Shown one piece after another: positions 32,573 through 41,200 of a DNA stretch of 41,239 bases; positions within the stretch are counted from its first letter, which is position 1, and each line of letters opens with the position of its first letter. The stretch spans positions 1 to 41,239 of the forward strand of contig JAZRQR010000078.1 of the NCBI GenBank assembly GCA_045650025.1. The letters run 5' to 3'. The position numbers and the translations under genes are program-made. The stretch is from SVQP01 sp045650025. GTDB taxonomy: Bacteria > Bacillota > Clostridia > Oscillospirales > CAG-272. The notes under the pieces were generated by a model, which worked only from the letters and a program-made list of their open reading frames with translations, was not told the origin of the DNA and searched no databases.

Positions 32573-33400
32573 ATGGCAAAGCTGCATTTTCTGAAATCGG
32601 TCACCGACACCATCAATACCTCGTTTATCTTAGAGTCAAACGGCACGCTTTTGGTCGTGGACGGCGGTTTTGAGAGCGAGGAACCGTATCTGTACGAATA
32701 CCTCAAGGCACTTGGCGGGCACGTGACCGGTTGGTTTTTGACCCACTTTCACGATGACCACTTCGGCTGCTTTTTGACTATGCTGCAAAAGCACCCCGAC
32801 ATTACGGTGGATGCGGTCTACTATAATTTTCCCCCCGACGAATATCTGACCCGTTGGGAGCCCAAGCAAAGCCACAATCCCACCGAAGTGTGGCTGCAGC
32901 TGTTCCGTGAGGCGATCGCACAGCGCTCAATTCCCGTATTTACCGCAACCGAAGGTGACCTTTACGCCTTTGACGGAGGAAACGTGACCGTACGCGTGCT
33001 GCGCACCTATAACGTAGCTTTCAATTACATCAATAACTCTTCTACCGTCTACCGCTTTGAGACCGACGGCAAGAGCATCCTGTTCCTTGGAGATCTTGAG
33101 CCCGATGGCGGCCGCGAGCTGATTGAAACCGTGGATCACGCACTCTTGAAGGCGGATTACGTACAAATGGCGCATCACGGTCAGGGCGGCGTGGAAAAAG
33201 AGGTTTACGAGGTCATCAAGCCCACCTATTGCCTGTGGCCCACACCCTCGTGGCTGTGGGACAACATGGGTCCCGGCGGCTATGACACAGGAGCTTTTCG
33301 CACCGTGATCGTGCGCGGTTGGATCTCTTCTTTGCGCTGTGTCAAAAAGCATTACCGCATGACCGAGGGCACGCAGGTCATTGATCTGGCAGCGGAATAA
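32573..33400 (+). CDS. MBL-fold metallo-hydrolase
   Basis: A 275-residue soluble protein with the MBL metal motif LTHFHDDHFG, then FLGDLEPDGG and MAHHGQGG, resembling the hydrolase domain of ComEC-type proteins and the lipoprotein at 10843-12315. No signal peptide. ATG preceded by GGAGG. Third gene of the glnA unit, before a repeat-rich gap. Likely a hydrolase of phosphodiester or similar bonds; substrate not predictable. Confidence 0.85.
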   Translation: MAKLHFLKSVTDTINTSFILESNGTLLVVDGGFESEEPYLYEYLKALGGHVTGWFLTHFHDDHFGCFLTMLQKHPDITVDAVYYNFPPDEYLTRWEPKQSHNPTEVWLQLFREAIAQRSIPVFTATEGDLYAFDGGNVTVRVLRTYNVAFNYINNSSTVYRFETDGKSILFLGDLEPDGGRELIETVDHALLKADYVQMAHHGQGGVEKEVYEVIKPTYCLWPTPSWLWDNMGPGGYDTGAFRTVIVRGWISSLRCVKKHYRMTEGTQVIDLAAE

Positions 33401-33425
33401 ATCACACAAATCATACGTAACGTAT

Positions 33426-33474
33426 CGTAGGGCGACCTGCGGTCGCCCGCGGGCGATCACTGATCGCCGCGTGG
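33426..33474. repeat. REP-like palindromes
   Basis: CGTAGGGCGACCTGCGGTCGCCCGCG followed by CGGGCGATCACTGATCGCCGCG: two adjacent hairpins of the GTAGGGCGA family, in the gap between the MBL gene and the convergent operon. The rest of the gap (33475-33605) holds only a short Glu/Leu-rich frame (33471-33518) and no recognised gene. Confidence 0.8.
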
Positions 33475-33605
33475 AAGCATTGGAAAGTCGGCTCGAGGAA
33501 TTGGAGAACGGGGAGTAAGTGCTCACGCGCCGTAAGGGGCAACGTCCTTGATACGTCATGGTTTCCTAACGATATAGCAACCTCAACTATCACAAATTCA
33601 ATAAA

Positions 33606-33668
33606 AAACTGCGGGAGCAAGCCCCCGCCCTACGGTATGACCGTGGGGTTGTGGATTGCTCCCGTTTT
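33606..33668. terminator. Probable bidirectional terminator, built on a GGGAGCAA/TTGCTCCC hairpin
   Basis: Arms CGGGAGCAA (33612-33620) and TTGCTCCCG (33656-33664) enclose further GC-rich pairing; six A before it and TTTTG after it give T-runs on both strands. It lies between the convergent glnA unit and the minus-strand operon ending at 33671. The inner CCGCCCTACGG also resembles the REP core. Confidence 0.72.
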
Positions 33669-33670
33669 GT

Positions 33671-34699
33671 TTATTTCATTTTCTCCATATCGGTCGCGTA
33701 GCACCATTTGCCGCCCGTGAGGCGACCAAAGATGTACTTGTTGCTGGCGGACTCGGAGAGCACGTACAGCTTGCCGTCAAGAATGACCATTTCCTCCGAC
33801 ATGGGTGCGATCTTGTGATCCTTGATCAAAGATGCGCTATCCATGACAAACAGCGGTACGGTGATTCCAAACACGCTCATACTGCCTTGTGTAGGCAGCT
33901 TGGACATATCATATTCCAGAATGTGCGAGAACGAAACGCCCCAAGAGGTGGAAAGGTACACGCAATCGCCCACAACCGTCATGCCCTGCACCTGCTTGGG
34001 CAGACTGTATGCCGCCATGGGAACATTAACCACACCAAACTCCTCCAATTCGGACAGGGCGAAAGAAACGCCTATGGCATAGTTAGTATCCCCTGCCGCG
34101 GTGGTTACGTGGTGAGATTCAGGCGTGGGATATACCTCCTCGCGATAAAACTCACCTACAAACAGAGTATCCTTGTACACCGTGACGAATGCGGGAATGA
34201 GATAATCCTGCTCCGAATACTTTAAGCTGATGCTTCCCTTGCACTTGACGCTTCCGCCATTCTCGGCAGCCATGATATCCGCATAGGAATACACGTACAG
34301 CACCGCTTCATCGCCTGCCACGTAAACAAAGTCACCGTACTTGGCAATGCCGCCACCGTGTCCGACAAAATCGGTGCCGTCCTCGTTTTTGAGCGTAACC
34401 TTGTGCAACAGCTTACCGTGATCCTGCTCGCCTGCCTCTACCACGTAAATGGGCGAAGCCGCGCCGTCCGCACGGTAGCCACTCAGCAACAGCGTTTGCT
34501 CATCTTCACAATAATGCATGCCCTGCGGCACGTAGCCTTCCATAATATCGGGAATCACAAACGCCTTATCAGATGCGGCGTAATAGGACGCCACGGGTAG
34601 CTTAAAATACCCGATCGCACCGACAAGCACCAGCCCAAGCAGCGCAATCAGACTGCCAAGCGCGATCAAGATAATCTGTAAAGGTTTTTTGTTTTTCAT
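33671..34699 (-). CDS. Membrane-anchored beta-propeller-like protein of unknown function
   Basis: A 342-residue protein with a short Lys-rich start (MKNKK), a transmembrane helix at about residues 7-30 and an outer domain rich in short beta-strands ending in Y/F-hydrophobic-V patterns (FVYVAGDEAVLYVYSY, VYKDTLFVGEFYREE, CVYLSTSWG, LYVLSES), suggestive of a propeller. No family recognised. The ATG at 34699 (GGAGG nearby) overlaps the upstream stop as ATGA, so it is preferred over a start at 34723. Third gene of the serine hydrolase/APH operon; may bind or scaffold at the cell surface. Confidence 0.75.
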   Translation of the reverse strand: MKNKKPLQIILIALGSLIALLGLVLVGAIGYFKLPVASYYAASDKAFVIPDIMEGYVPQGMHYCEDEQTLLLSGYRADGAASPIYVVEAGEQDHGKLLHKVTLKNEDGTDFVGHGGGIAKYGDFVYVAGDEAVLYVYSYADIMAAENGGSVKCKGSISLKYSEQDYLIPAFVTVYKDTLFVGEFYREEVYPTPESHHVTTAAGDTNYAIGVSFALSELEEFGVVNVPMAAYSLPKQVQGMTVVGDCVYLSTSWGVSFSHILEYDMSKLPTQGSMSVFGITVPLFVMDSASLIKDHKIAPMSEEMVILDGKLYVLSESASNKYIFGRLTGGKWCYATDMEKMK

Positions 34700-35583
34700 G
34701 TGTTTTCCTCCGTCACGTACCAAGAAGGCACCTCTCTTTTCATATTGTCATACCACGCAAGCACCTGGGCTTGCTGGTTTCTCATCACGCTGATCTCTTT
34801 TTCGCCAAACGTGATAGCCCACGGCAAGGAGCTCAGCGTATTGGAGCAGATATACAAGGCAAGCAGCTGCCAGAATTCCAGTGGCACTTTTCCTTCAAAA
34901 TATCCGTCCACCATACCCGATGCAAAATGCGGGGCTGCCTGCGCACACCAAACGATACGGTTGAATTCCTCCCAAGGGTCACCATAGTCATCACGGTCAA
35001 AATCAATGATGGTCAGCGTCCCCTGCGCGTCTATCATCATATTGCCTACATGATAATCACCGTGCTGATAAGTCTGGGGACGGCTGTCAAGCAAATGGCG
35101 GTGACCGGCAATATAGTCCAGCATTTCTGCGTCCCCGTGCTCGTATTTAAGCGGGCATTCCGCATACATTTTGATTTTTCGGTCGATTTTGGCGTTAAAC
35201 CTATCACTCCATGCAAGGATGCCCTCGGGCGCAGGAATGCTATGGATGCGCGCAAGAATTTTGCCTGCATCAAGTCCGTAGGCATACTGTCTCGCAGGCG
35301 TCAGCCTTTTGATATACGGCTCTGCATCCTCACCCTCAATAAAGGATTGCAAGGAATAAAAAACCTGCTCGCAGAGCCCGCATTCGATGGGCAGGCACAT
35401 GGGAATGCCCAGCTCTGCCACCCTTTGCATTTGCGCAAACTCGCGCTTTTTACGCTCTGCGCGCTCGGGTGCGGACACGCGCAACAGATACACCGAGCCG
35501 TCATGCGTGACCGCTCTGTATTTTTGATCCCCCGACCAGCCCTTTTCGATAGGCGTTGTTTGCACTATTTTTTCGTAGATCAT
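34696..35583 (-). CDS. Aminoglycoside phosphotransferase (APH)-fold kinase
   Basis: A 295-residue APH/choline kinase-fold protein. The catalytic loop HGDYHVGNMM (Brenner's motif, Asp as base) and IIDFDRDDYGDP (metal-binding DFD-like) are present; the N-lobe contains a Lys-bearing YLLRVSAPERA strand. Acceptor is open; relatives phosphorylate aminoglycosides, homoserine, choline or sugars, and bona fide resistance cannot be claimed. The ATG at 35583 overlaps the upstream stop as ATGA, so it is preferred over 35640. Confidence 0.88.
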   Translation of the reverse strand: MIYEKIVQTTPIEKGWSGDQKYRAVTHDGSVYLLRVSAPERAERKKREFAQMQRVAELGIPMCLPIECGLCEQVFYSLQSFIEGEDAEPYIKRLTPARQYAYGLDAGKILARIHSIPAPEGILAWSDRFNAKIDRKIKMYAECPLKYEHGDAEMLDYIAGHRHLLDSRPQTYQHGDYHVGNMMIDAQGTLTIIDFDRDDYGDPWEEFNRIVWCAQAAPHFASGMVDGYFEGKVPLEFWQLLALYICSNTLSSLPWAITFGEKEISVMRNQQAQVLAWYDNMKREVPSWYVTEENT

Positions 35584-36431
35584 TCGTCTTTCCACAGCGT
35601 TATAGCGGGCAGCAGATCTCCGCCGCCGAAGGAATGCCATGCGACCACGCGCTCCTGCTCGGGGAGATAGACCAGCATTTGTCCGAACGCGCCGCCCTTA
35701 CCGTATGCCTTGCCCGAGCTGATATTGGCAAACTCATAGCTGCGCTGCTGGCAGAGCTTGACCCATTCCTCGGACAGAATGCGCTCGCCGTTCCAGACAC
35801 CGCCGCGCATGTAAAGTTCACCCAGCTTTGCCATATCCTCGGTGTAAATATACAGACCTGTAGCGCCCATAGGATAGCCTAAGGGACATCTGCTCCACGC
35901 CATTTCGCGGAAGCCAAGCGGATAGAACAGGCGCGTCCACAAGAAATCGTCCAGCTTCTCGCCCGTCTTTTTGCTGACCACTCTGCCAAGCAGATAAAAT
36001 GCCGCATCACTATACGCCCACTTTTCGCCCGGCACGAAATCCAGCTTGGTTTTGAACAGATACTGCAAGTAGTCCTTTCCGAACACGGTGGAATCGACCG
36101 CATCGATATCCAGATATCCCAAGGGGAAGCCGCAGGTATGCGTCAGCGCGTGATGCACGGTCATGTGGTGCCACTTCTCATCCATATCCTCGGGCAGCTC
36201 ATCCGCAAAAATGTCTATGATGCGCTCCTGCACGTCCAAAATTCCCTGATCGTACAGCATACCAATCGCTGCTGTGGTAAACGCTTTTGCTACCGAATAG
36301 CTGTTCTGACAGGCGTTGCCGGGATTTAAGGTGACGGTTTCGATATTGCCCTGATAAATCTCAGTGATCTTATAAAACGTGCCGCCAACGCGCTTAGCTT
36401 CGGCGCACAACATATCCAGATATTGACTCAT
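35580..36431 (-). CDS. Beta-lactamase-fold serine hydrolase (class C/esterase-like)
   Basis: A 283-residue protein of the beta-lactamase/PBP4*/EstB superfamily. The catalytic SxxK is SVAK in NSYSVAKAF (about residues 44-47), the YxN-position reads YSD, and the KTG-position region reads HSFGGGD, so the pattern is that of small esterases or D-aminopeptidase-like hydrolases rather than true beta-lactamases. No signal peptide is visible, so it is probably cytoplasmic. GGGAGGA site upstream. First of three genes coupled by ATGA overlaps with an APH-fold kinase and an anchored protein. Confidence 0.88.
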   Translation of the reverse strand: MSQYLDMLCAEAKRVGGTFYKITEIYQGNIETVTLNPGNACQNSYSVAKAFTTAAIGMLYDQGILDVQERIIDIFADELPEDMDEKWHHMTVHHALTHTCGFPLGYLDIDAVDSTVFGKDYLQYLFKTKLDFVPGEKWAYSDAAFYLLGRVVSKKTGEKLDDFLWTRLFYPLGFREMAWSRCPLGYPMGATGLYIYTEDMAKLGELYMRGGVWNGERILSEEWVKLCQQRSYEFANISSGKAYGKGGAFGQMLVYLPEQERVVAWHSFGGGDLLPAITLWKDE

Positions 36432-36540
36432 TCCAAAATCCTCCCAAGTTTACTACTCCTTTATTATAGCAGTTTGCATACCTTTCGCGCAAGTGTTTTT
36501 TGCAAAATTACCAAAATTTTATGCCGAAAATGCATTCGCA

Positions 36541-36569
36541 TTGACATCCATATACGCGTATGGTATAAT
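36541..36569 (+). promoter_or_regulatory. Consensus promoter for the secreted GH99-like gene
   Basis: Perfect -35 TTGACA (36541-36546), 17-bp spacer, perfect -10 TATAAT (36564-36569), followed by GAGGAGG and the ATG at 36597. On the opposite strand a TATAAT (36468-36463) may serve the serine hydrolase gene, but its -35 is weak. Confidence 0.9.
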
Positions 36570-36596
36570 GTTGACAATACAACCGAGGAGGTTTTT

Positions 36597-39275
36597 ATGA
36601 AAAAGAAGTTTATCCCCCTTCTTCTTGCGCTGGTCATACTGCTTGGAGTACCTGTAATGCTGCATGTCAACGCAGAAGAACAGGTCGTACTGCCAAGCGC
36701 ATGCTATGACCTGAGTTCAGGAGCAGCGTTGGAAGTATTCAATGGCTCCAACAATCTTTCTTATGATTTCACCGAGGGCTCTCACACCACGTTTACCGCA
36801 CTTGGCTCTGACCCCCAGTTGATTCTGGATACCCCCATCATCAACACCAGTGACGCCAAGTATCTTTGCATTGAATACCGCACCACCACGCAATCCTTAG
36901 GCGAGATGTACGTTGCACGTACCGACGGTGTTTCCATGAGCCAGGAGCCCAATTCTCACCTGGAATGGACTTACGAGGCGGATGGCGAATGGCACAGACT
37001 GATTTTGCGTTGTGACGGCTGGGCAGACGTTGAGGGGGTAGGATTTACCACCATGCGCTTTGACCCGTTGCACAATCACGGCAGAGAAAAGGATGGCGAT
37101 GCGATTGATATTCGTTTTGTAGCCTTCTTTACCACCGAAGATAATGCCAAGGCATTTGACCTTGCCGCATATCAGCAGCACGTTTCTCAGAACGGTCCTA
37201 CCCTGCCCGAGGACGTTACCCTCCCCGATACCTACTGGGATGATCCCACGTACGTTGAAATGGAGGTACATCCTGACGACAACTACGCAGGCACGCTGCA
37301 GATCACTTATTCTGACAATGACAAATACGCCACCATTTCCTATGGCAGCGGCGAAAACGCAGTTTCCTATACCGTTCCCAATGACGATATCACGCTGTTT
37401 GGCGGTTACGCAGGCACCGATGATCTTGGCAGAACGTTATTTGATTCTACGCAGGTAGGCGTTGTCACCGAGGATCACGACGTTGGTATATTTTACTTCC
37501 TGTGGCACGGTGAGCACGGCGACGCGGGTGCAAACAACATGCAGGAGATCATTGACCAGCTGGGTGATAACAAGGGAGACGTGAACAGCCCGCTGTGGGG
37601 TAACGTACACGACTGGCATCACTGGGGCGAGCCGCTTTACGGCTACTACTACATTGATGACAACTGGGTCATGCGCAAGCACGTTGAGCTTTTGATCAAC
37701 GCAGGCGTTGACTTCCTGTTCTTCGATACCACTAACCTCTTTACCTACTCCGACAACGCTCTTAAGCTCATGGCGATCCTGCATGATTTCAATATACAGG
37801 GCTATGACGCTCCCGAGATCATGTTCTACACCAACACCGATGCCAAGATCCGCGTAAAACAGATCTACGACGAGATCTACAAGAACGGCTACTACAAGGA
37901 TACTTGGTATATGATCGATGGAAAGCCCGCCATCGTTGCGCCTTATGACGCAAACGTGGACGACTTCTTTACCATTAAGCTCAATCAGTGGCCTACCGAA
38001 GATCCCAAGGAAAACGGCTGGCCCTGGATGGATTTTGAATGGCCGCAGCGCGTGTATAACGATGCTAACGGCAACCCCAGTGTTATCAACGTTTCCGTTG
38101 CACAGCACTCGGGCACGGCTTGCTTCTCGGATTCCGCACTTTACGGAAACACCACCAACCTTGGCCGTTCCTTCAACGGTGAGAAAAACAATGCCTTTAC
38201 CAGAAAGAACTATTATCAGAATCTGGATAAGGATGCCAATCTGTTTGTGCAAGGCCTGAATTTCCAGGCACAGTGGGACAGAGCGATTGAAGCAGACGTT
38301 CCCTACGTGCTGGTGACCGGTTGGAACGAATGGTGCGCATCCAGACAGGATTACCCCGATAAGGTTGGCTTTGTGGATTGCGCAAGCCACGAATTCTCCC
38401 GTGATATTGAAATGATGGCAGGCGGCTACTTTGACAACTACTACATGCAGCTGGCCTACAACATTCAAAGACTTAAAGGCACAGCGCCCGTGATCGTGCA
38501 GGATGCACGCAACGCGGTCAACGTGACCGGCTCGTTTGATATTTGGGAAAAGGTGCTTGTCACCTACACCGACCCCGCAAAGGATATGCTTAACCGTGAC
38601 GCTTACGGCTTTGGCAGAATCCATTACGTCAACGAAACCGGCAGAAACGACATTCTCTCTGCCAAGGTAACTGCTGATACCAAGAACGTATACTTCTACG
38701 TGGACACCCGAGAGGACATCACCAAGTCCGAGGCAGGCACCTCCTGGATGCAGCTGTTTGTTGACACCGATTGCAACACGTCTACCGGCTGGTATGGATA
38801 CGACTACATCATCAACTACAGCGCAAAGGATGAGTTTACCACCACAGTTGCACGTTACAACGGCAAGGACGGCGCGTATTCCTTTGAGGTTGTTGGCGAG
38901 GTCAGATACCGCGCTAAGGAAAACCAGATGATGATCGAGGTTCCCCAGGAAATGCTGGGTATCACCAATCCTTGCGGCATTAAGTTCCAGTTCAAGTGGG
39001 CAGACAGCCGCACCGAGATCACCACCATGGAGCAGTTCTACACCGATGGCGATGCAGCTCCTCTGGGCAGACTCAACTACACCTTCCAGAATTGCGTCGA
39101 TCCCGAAACCGCAGATCAGTACGTACCCAGTGACGTTACAGAGTCGGTCGAGCAGGAATCCGCCACGGATGAGATCAAGCCCGGCGGCTGCAAGGCAAGC
39201 TTTGCCGGCGTGATCGTGCTTGCATGCCTGATCCCCGTTCCCTTTGCACTTAACACCAAAAAGAGAAAGCATTAA
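36597..39275 (+). CDS. Secreted, C-terminally anchored GH99/WbsX-like glycoside hydrolase
   Basis: An 892-residue exported enzyme. Signal peptide residues 1-26 (MKKK, hydrophobic core, VNA cleavage). Residues ~30-290 are an extra beta-rich region absent from the paralogue. The hydrolase core (~295-625) has GIFYFLWHGEHG (297-308), HHWGEPLYGYYYIDD (341-355), VDFLFFDTTN (371-380) and TGWNEW (574-579); then comes a CBM9/DOMON-like domain (~670-828) ending in GDAAPLGRLNY as in the gene at 819. The C-terminus has a GGC at 863-865, a hydrophobic helix (868-885) and KKRKH. That tripartite end resembles a sorting/anchor signal without LPXTG. Single-gene unit with a consensus promoter and terminator, so likely the surface partner of the cytoplasmic form. 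The earlier in-frame start is rejected because it would cross the promoter. Confidence 0.82.
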   Translation: MKKKFIPLLLALVILLGVPVMLHVNAEEQVVLPSACYDLSSGAALEVFNGSNNLSYDFTEGSHTTFTALGSDPQLILDTPIINTSDAKYLCIEYRTTTQSLGEMYVARTDGVSMSQEPNSHLEWTYEADGEWHRLILRCDGWADVEGVGFTTMRFDPLHNHGREKDGDAIDIRFVAFFTTEDNAKAFDLAAYQQHVSQNGPTLPEDVTLPDTYWDDPTYVEMEVHPDDNYAGTLQITYSDNDKYATISYGSGENAVSYTVPNDDITLFGGYAGTDDLGRTLFDSTQVGVVTEDHDVGIFYFLWHGEHGDAGANNMQEIIDQLGDNKGDVNSPLWGNVHDWHHWGEPLYGYYYIDDNWVMRKHVELLINAGVDFLFFDTTNLFTYSDNALKLMAILHDFNIQGYDAPEIMFYTNTDAKIRVKQIYDEIYKNGYYKDTWYMIDGKPAIVAPYDANVDDFFTIKLNQWPTEDPKENGWPWMDFEWPQRVYNDANGNPSVINVSVAQHSGTACFSDSALYGNTTNLGRSFNGEKNNAFTRKNYYQNLDKDANLFVQGLNFQAQWDRAIEADVPYVLVTGWNEWCASRQDYPDKVGFVDCASHEFSRDIEMMAGGYFDNYYMQLAYNIQRLKGTAPVIVQDARNAVNVTGSFDIWEKVLVTYTDPAKDMLNRDAYGFGRIHYVNETGRNDILSAKVTADTKNVYFYVDTREDITKSEAGTSWMQLFVDTDCNTSTGWYGYDYIINYSAKDEFTTTVARYNGKDGAYSFEVVGEVRYRAKENQMMIEVPQEMLGITNPCGIKFQFKWADSRTEITTMEQFYTDGDAAPLGRLNYTFQNCVDPETADQYVPSDVTESVEQESATDEIKPGGCKASFAGVIVLACLIPVPFALNTKKRKH

Positions 39276-39280
39276 AGAAA

Positions 39281-39315
39281 GCGCCTGCGGGAGGACCCGC
39301 AGGCGCAATTTTTTT
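39281..39315. terminator. Intrinsic terminator after the secreted GH99-like gene
   Basis: A perfect 11-bp GC-rich stem (GCGCCTGCGGG / CCCGCAGGCGC) with a 4-base AGGA loop and a T-run 39309-39315. On the minus strand TTTCTTT follows, so it may also terminate the convergent membrane-protein gene, whose stop is at 39314. Confidence 0.9.
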
Positions 39316-39979
39316 ACTTTTTCTGTTCTCTTGCCTTTTTCTTGGCTGCGCGACGCTCCTCCTTGGTGGGGCGATCGGATGCGGGAATGACCGGTGCAAG
39401 AATGCCGGTCAGATGCCAGCCTTGTCTGCCGATATTGTACGCAGCAAACGAGGTCAGCATGGCGGGAATGGGCAACAGGAAATACACCCACCAATAATTC
39501 ATAAGTGCAATGCCACCTGCAAATTCATGCTGGATAATACCGAGATACATACCGTGAATGAACTTGGTAATCAGATCGGCAAGGAAGCCAACCGTTCCGA
39601 ACAGCTCGTTCTCGGAGAACGCATAGCCCAGCGCAATCAAGCCTGCAAGCAGGAAATTGGGCACGTTGGCGCACAGAGCGATCAAAAGCCCCTTGTAGAT
39701 ATTGGGCTTGGTTCCGCGCACGTTATGCGACATCTGATCCTTACCGCCGATCTCCCAGATATGGATATAGATCAAAAACAGATAAAACAGGATCGCGCAT
39801 ACGCTGGTAATCAAAAGTAACGTTTCCGACGTTGTGCTCACAGATCCGGTGTCACTGTTCTGCGTCCCGATTCCCGCCACGGCAATGGCAAGCGCAAAGC
39901 CAAAAAATCCACCGATCGCACTCTGCACAAGCAGCATACGTACGAAATCGTAGGAATGTTTCGAAATAAAATTCTTCAT
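39314..39979 (-). CDS. Membrane protein of unknown function
   Basis: A 221-residue protein with four predicted helices (about residues 14-38, 52-72, 97-118 and 158-180) and a Lys/Arg-rich C-terminus (ERRAAKKKAREQKK). The loop between helices 2 and 3 contains IWEIGGKDQ. No family recognised. Minus-strand promoter candidate: -10 TATAAT (40014-40009) with -35 TTGTTT (40037-40032), 17-bp spacer; GGAG precedes the ATG. It faces away from the recombinase gene. Confidence 0.75.
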   Translation of the reverse strand: MKNFISKHSYDFVRMLLVQSAIGGFFGFALAIAVAGIGTQNSDTGSVSTTSETLLLITSVCAILFYLFLIYIHIWEIGGKDQMSHNVRGTKPNIYKGLLIALCANVPNFLLAGLIALGYAFSENELFGTVGFLADLITKFIHGMYLGIIQHEFAGGIALMNYWWVYFLLPIPAMLTSFAAYNIGRQGWHLTGILAPVIPASDRPTKEERRAAKKKAREQKK

Positions 39980-40130
39980 AGATACTCCGTTGTTGTAATA
40001 TTACTCTCATTATACCGATTTTTTGAAAATAAAACAAGTATCGGGCGCGAATGTTTACAGTTTATCCACTAAAAAATCACGGCTTGGTGTATAATAGTAA
40101 TAGAATGTTAAAAAAGAGAGAGGTGACACT

Positions 40131-41141
40131 ATGGCTTACACCGTGAATATCGAGGAATTCCCTGTTGTGCTGCGCGATTTTGCGTCGTACAAGTCGGTCA
40201 TTCAGGGCTGCTCGGATAAAACCGTGAGCGAATACCTTTCGGATCTGCGCACGTTTTTCCGTTACCTGCTTGCCAAGGAACAGAAAATTGCCATGGATAG
40301 CGAAGACTTTGAAAAGATCGATATTTCCCATATCGATCTTGCATATATCAAGGGCATTACTACGGATCGTATTTACGAGTTTTTGGTATATACCGGCACG
40401 GTGCGTCAAAATGCAGGTGCTGCCAAGGCGCGCAAGCTTTCTGCTATCAAGGCTTTTTACAAATACCTGACCGTCAAGCGTCACCTGCTTGAGACCAATC
40501 CCGCAGCCGACATTGAAACGCCAAAAAAGAAGAAGGCTCTGCCCAAGCACCTTTCCTTGGAGGAATGCCACGCTCTACTGGACGCCATTAAAAACGACAC
40601 CGCCTCCCCCAACCGCGTGCGAGACTGGTGCATGATCACGCTGTTTCTCAACTGCGGCATGCGTGTTTCGGAGCTTTCCGGCATCAGCCTGCCAGATCTT
40701 GACCGCGAGTACCGTTCCCTGCGCGTGATCGGTAAGGGCAACAAGGAGCGCATTATTTACTTAAACGAAGCTTGCCGCACCGCGCTTGCTCAGTACATGC
40801 AGGTGCGTACGCAGGAAAAATATGCCAAGAACACAGATAAAGCGTTGTTTTTGAGCGAGCGATGCCAGCGCATCAGCGTTAAGACCATTCAGTATACGGT
40901 TTACAAGTACCTCGATCTTGCGGGCTTGGGTGCCAAGCATTACTCGGTGCATAAGCTGCGCCACACGGCGGCGACCCTGATGTACCAATCAGGCGAGGTG
41001 GACGTGCGCGTTCTCAAGGAAATTCTCGGACACGAGCAGCTCAACACCACGCAGATCTACACCCACGTGGCAAACAAGGACATGGAGCAAGCCATGAAGG
41101 CAAATCCGCTTGCAGGCGACGGCGGATTGGATGAAACATAG
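40131..41141 (+). CDS. Tyrosine recombinase (XerC/XerD-like)
   Basis: A 336-residue tyrosine recombinase/integrase. N-terminal SAM-like arm-binding domain at about residues 15-125; catalytic domain thereafter with all active-site residues visible: Arg178 (GMRVSELSG), Lys202 (GKGNK), His274 and Arg277 (HKLRHT), His301 (GHEQL) and nucleophile Tyr310. Length and motifs fit Xer-type recombinases that resolve chromosome dimers, though an element integrase is not excluded. ATG preceded by GAGAGAGGT; a TATAAT at 40090-40095 suggests its own promoter. No other mobile-element genes or att-like direct repeats nearby. Confidence 0.9.
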   Translation: MAYTVNIEEFPVVLRDFASYKSVIQGCSDKTVSEYLSDLRTFFRYLLAKEQKIAMDSEDFEKIDISHIDLAYIKGITTDRIYEFLVYTGTVRQNAGAAKARKLSAIKAFYKYLTVKRHLLETNPAADIETPKKKKALPKHLSLEECHALLDAIKNDTASPNRVRDWCMITLFLNCGMRVSELSGISLPDLDREYRSLRVIGKGNKERIIYLNEACRTALAQYMQVRTQEKYAKNTDKALFLSERCQRISVKTIQYTVYKYLDLAGLGAKHYSVHKLRHTAATLMYQSGEVDVRVLKEILGHEQLNTTQIYTHVANKDMEQAMKANPLAGDGGLDET

Positions 41142-41200
41142 CATTGCCATGCATCCGTAAAAACATCATAACAACGCTGGGCAAGTTATTGCAGCAAAAC

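Noticed and set aside
34696..36431. Antibiotic resistance cassette (APH plus beta-lactamase)
   Set aside because: Both folds are shared by many house-keeping enzymes, the beta-lactamase-like protein has YSD and HSF in place of YxN and KTG and no signal peptide, so resistance is not supported.
37437..39494. Minus-strand frame of 685 codons across the secreted GH99-like gene
   Set aside because: It crosses a terminator and the end of the neighbouring gene, and lacks motifs; the plus-strand gene has promoter, signal peptide and domains.
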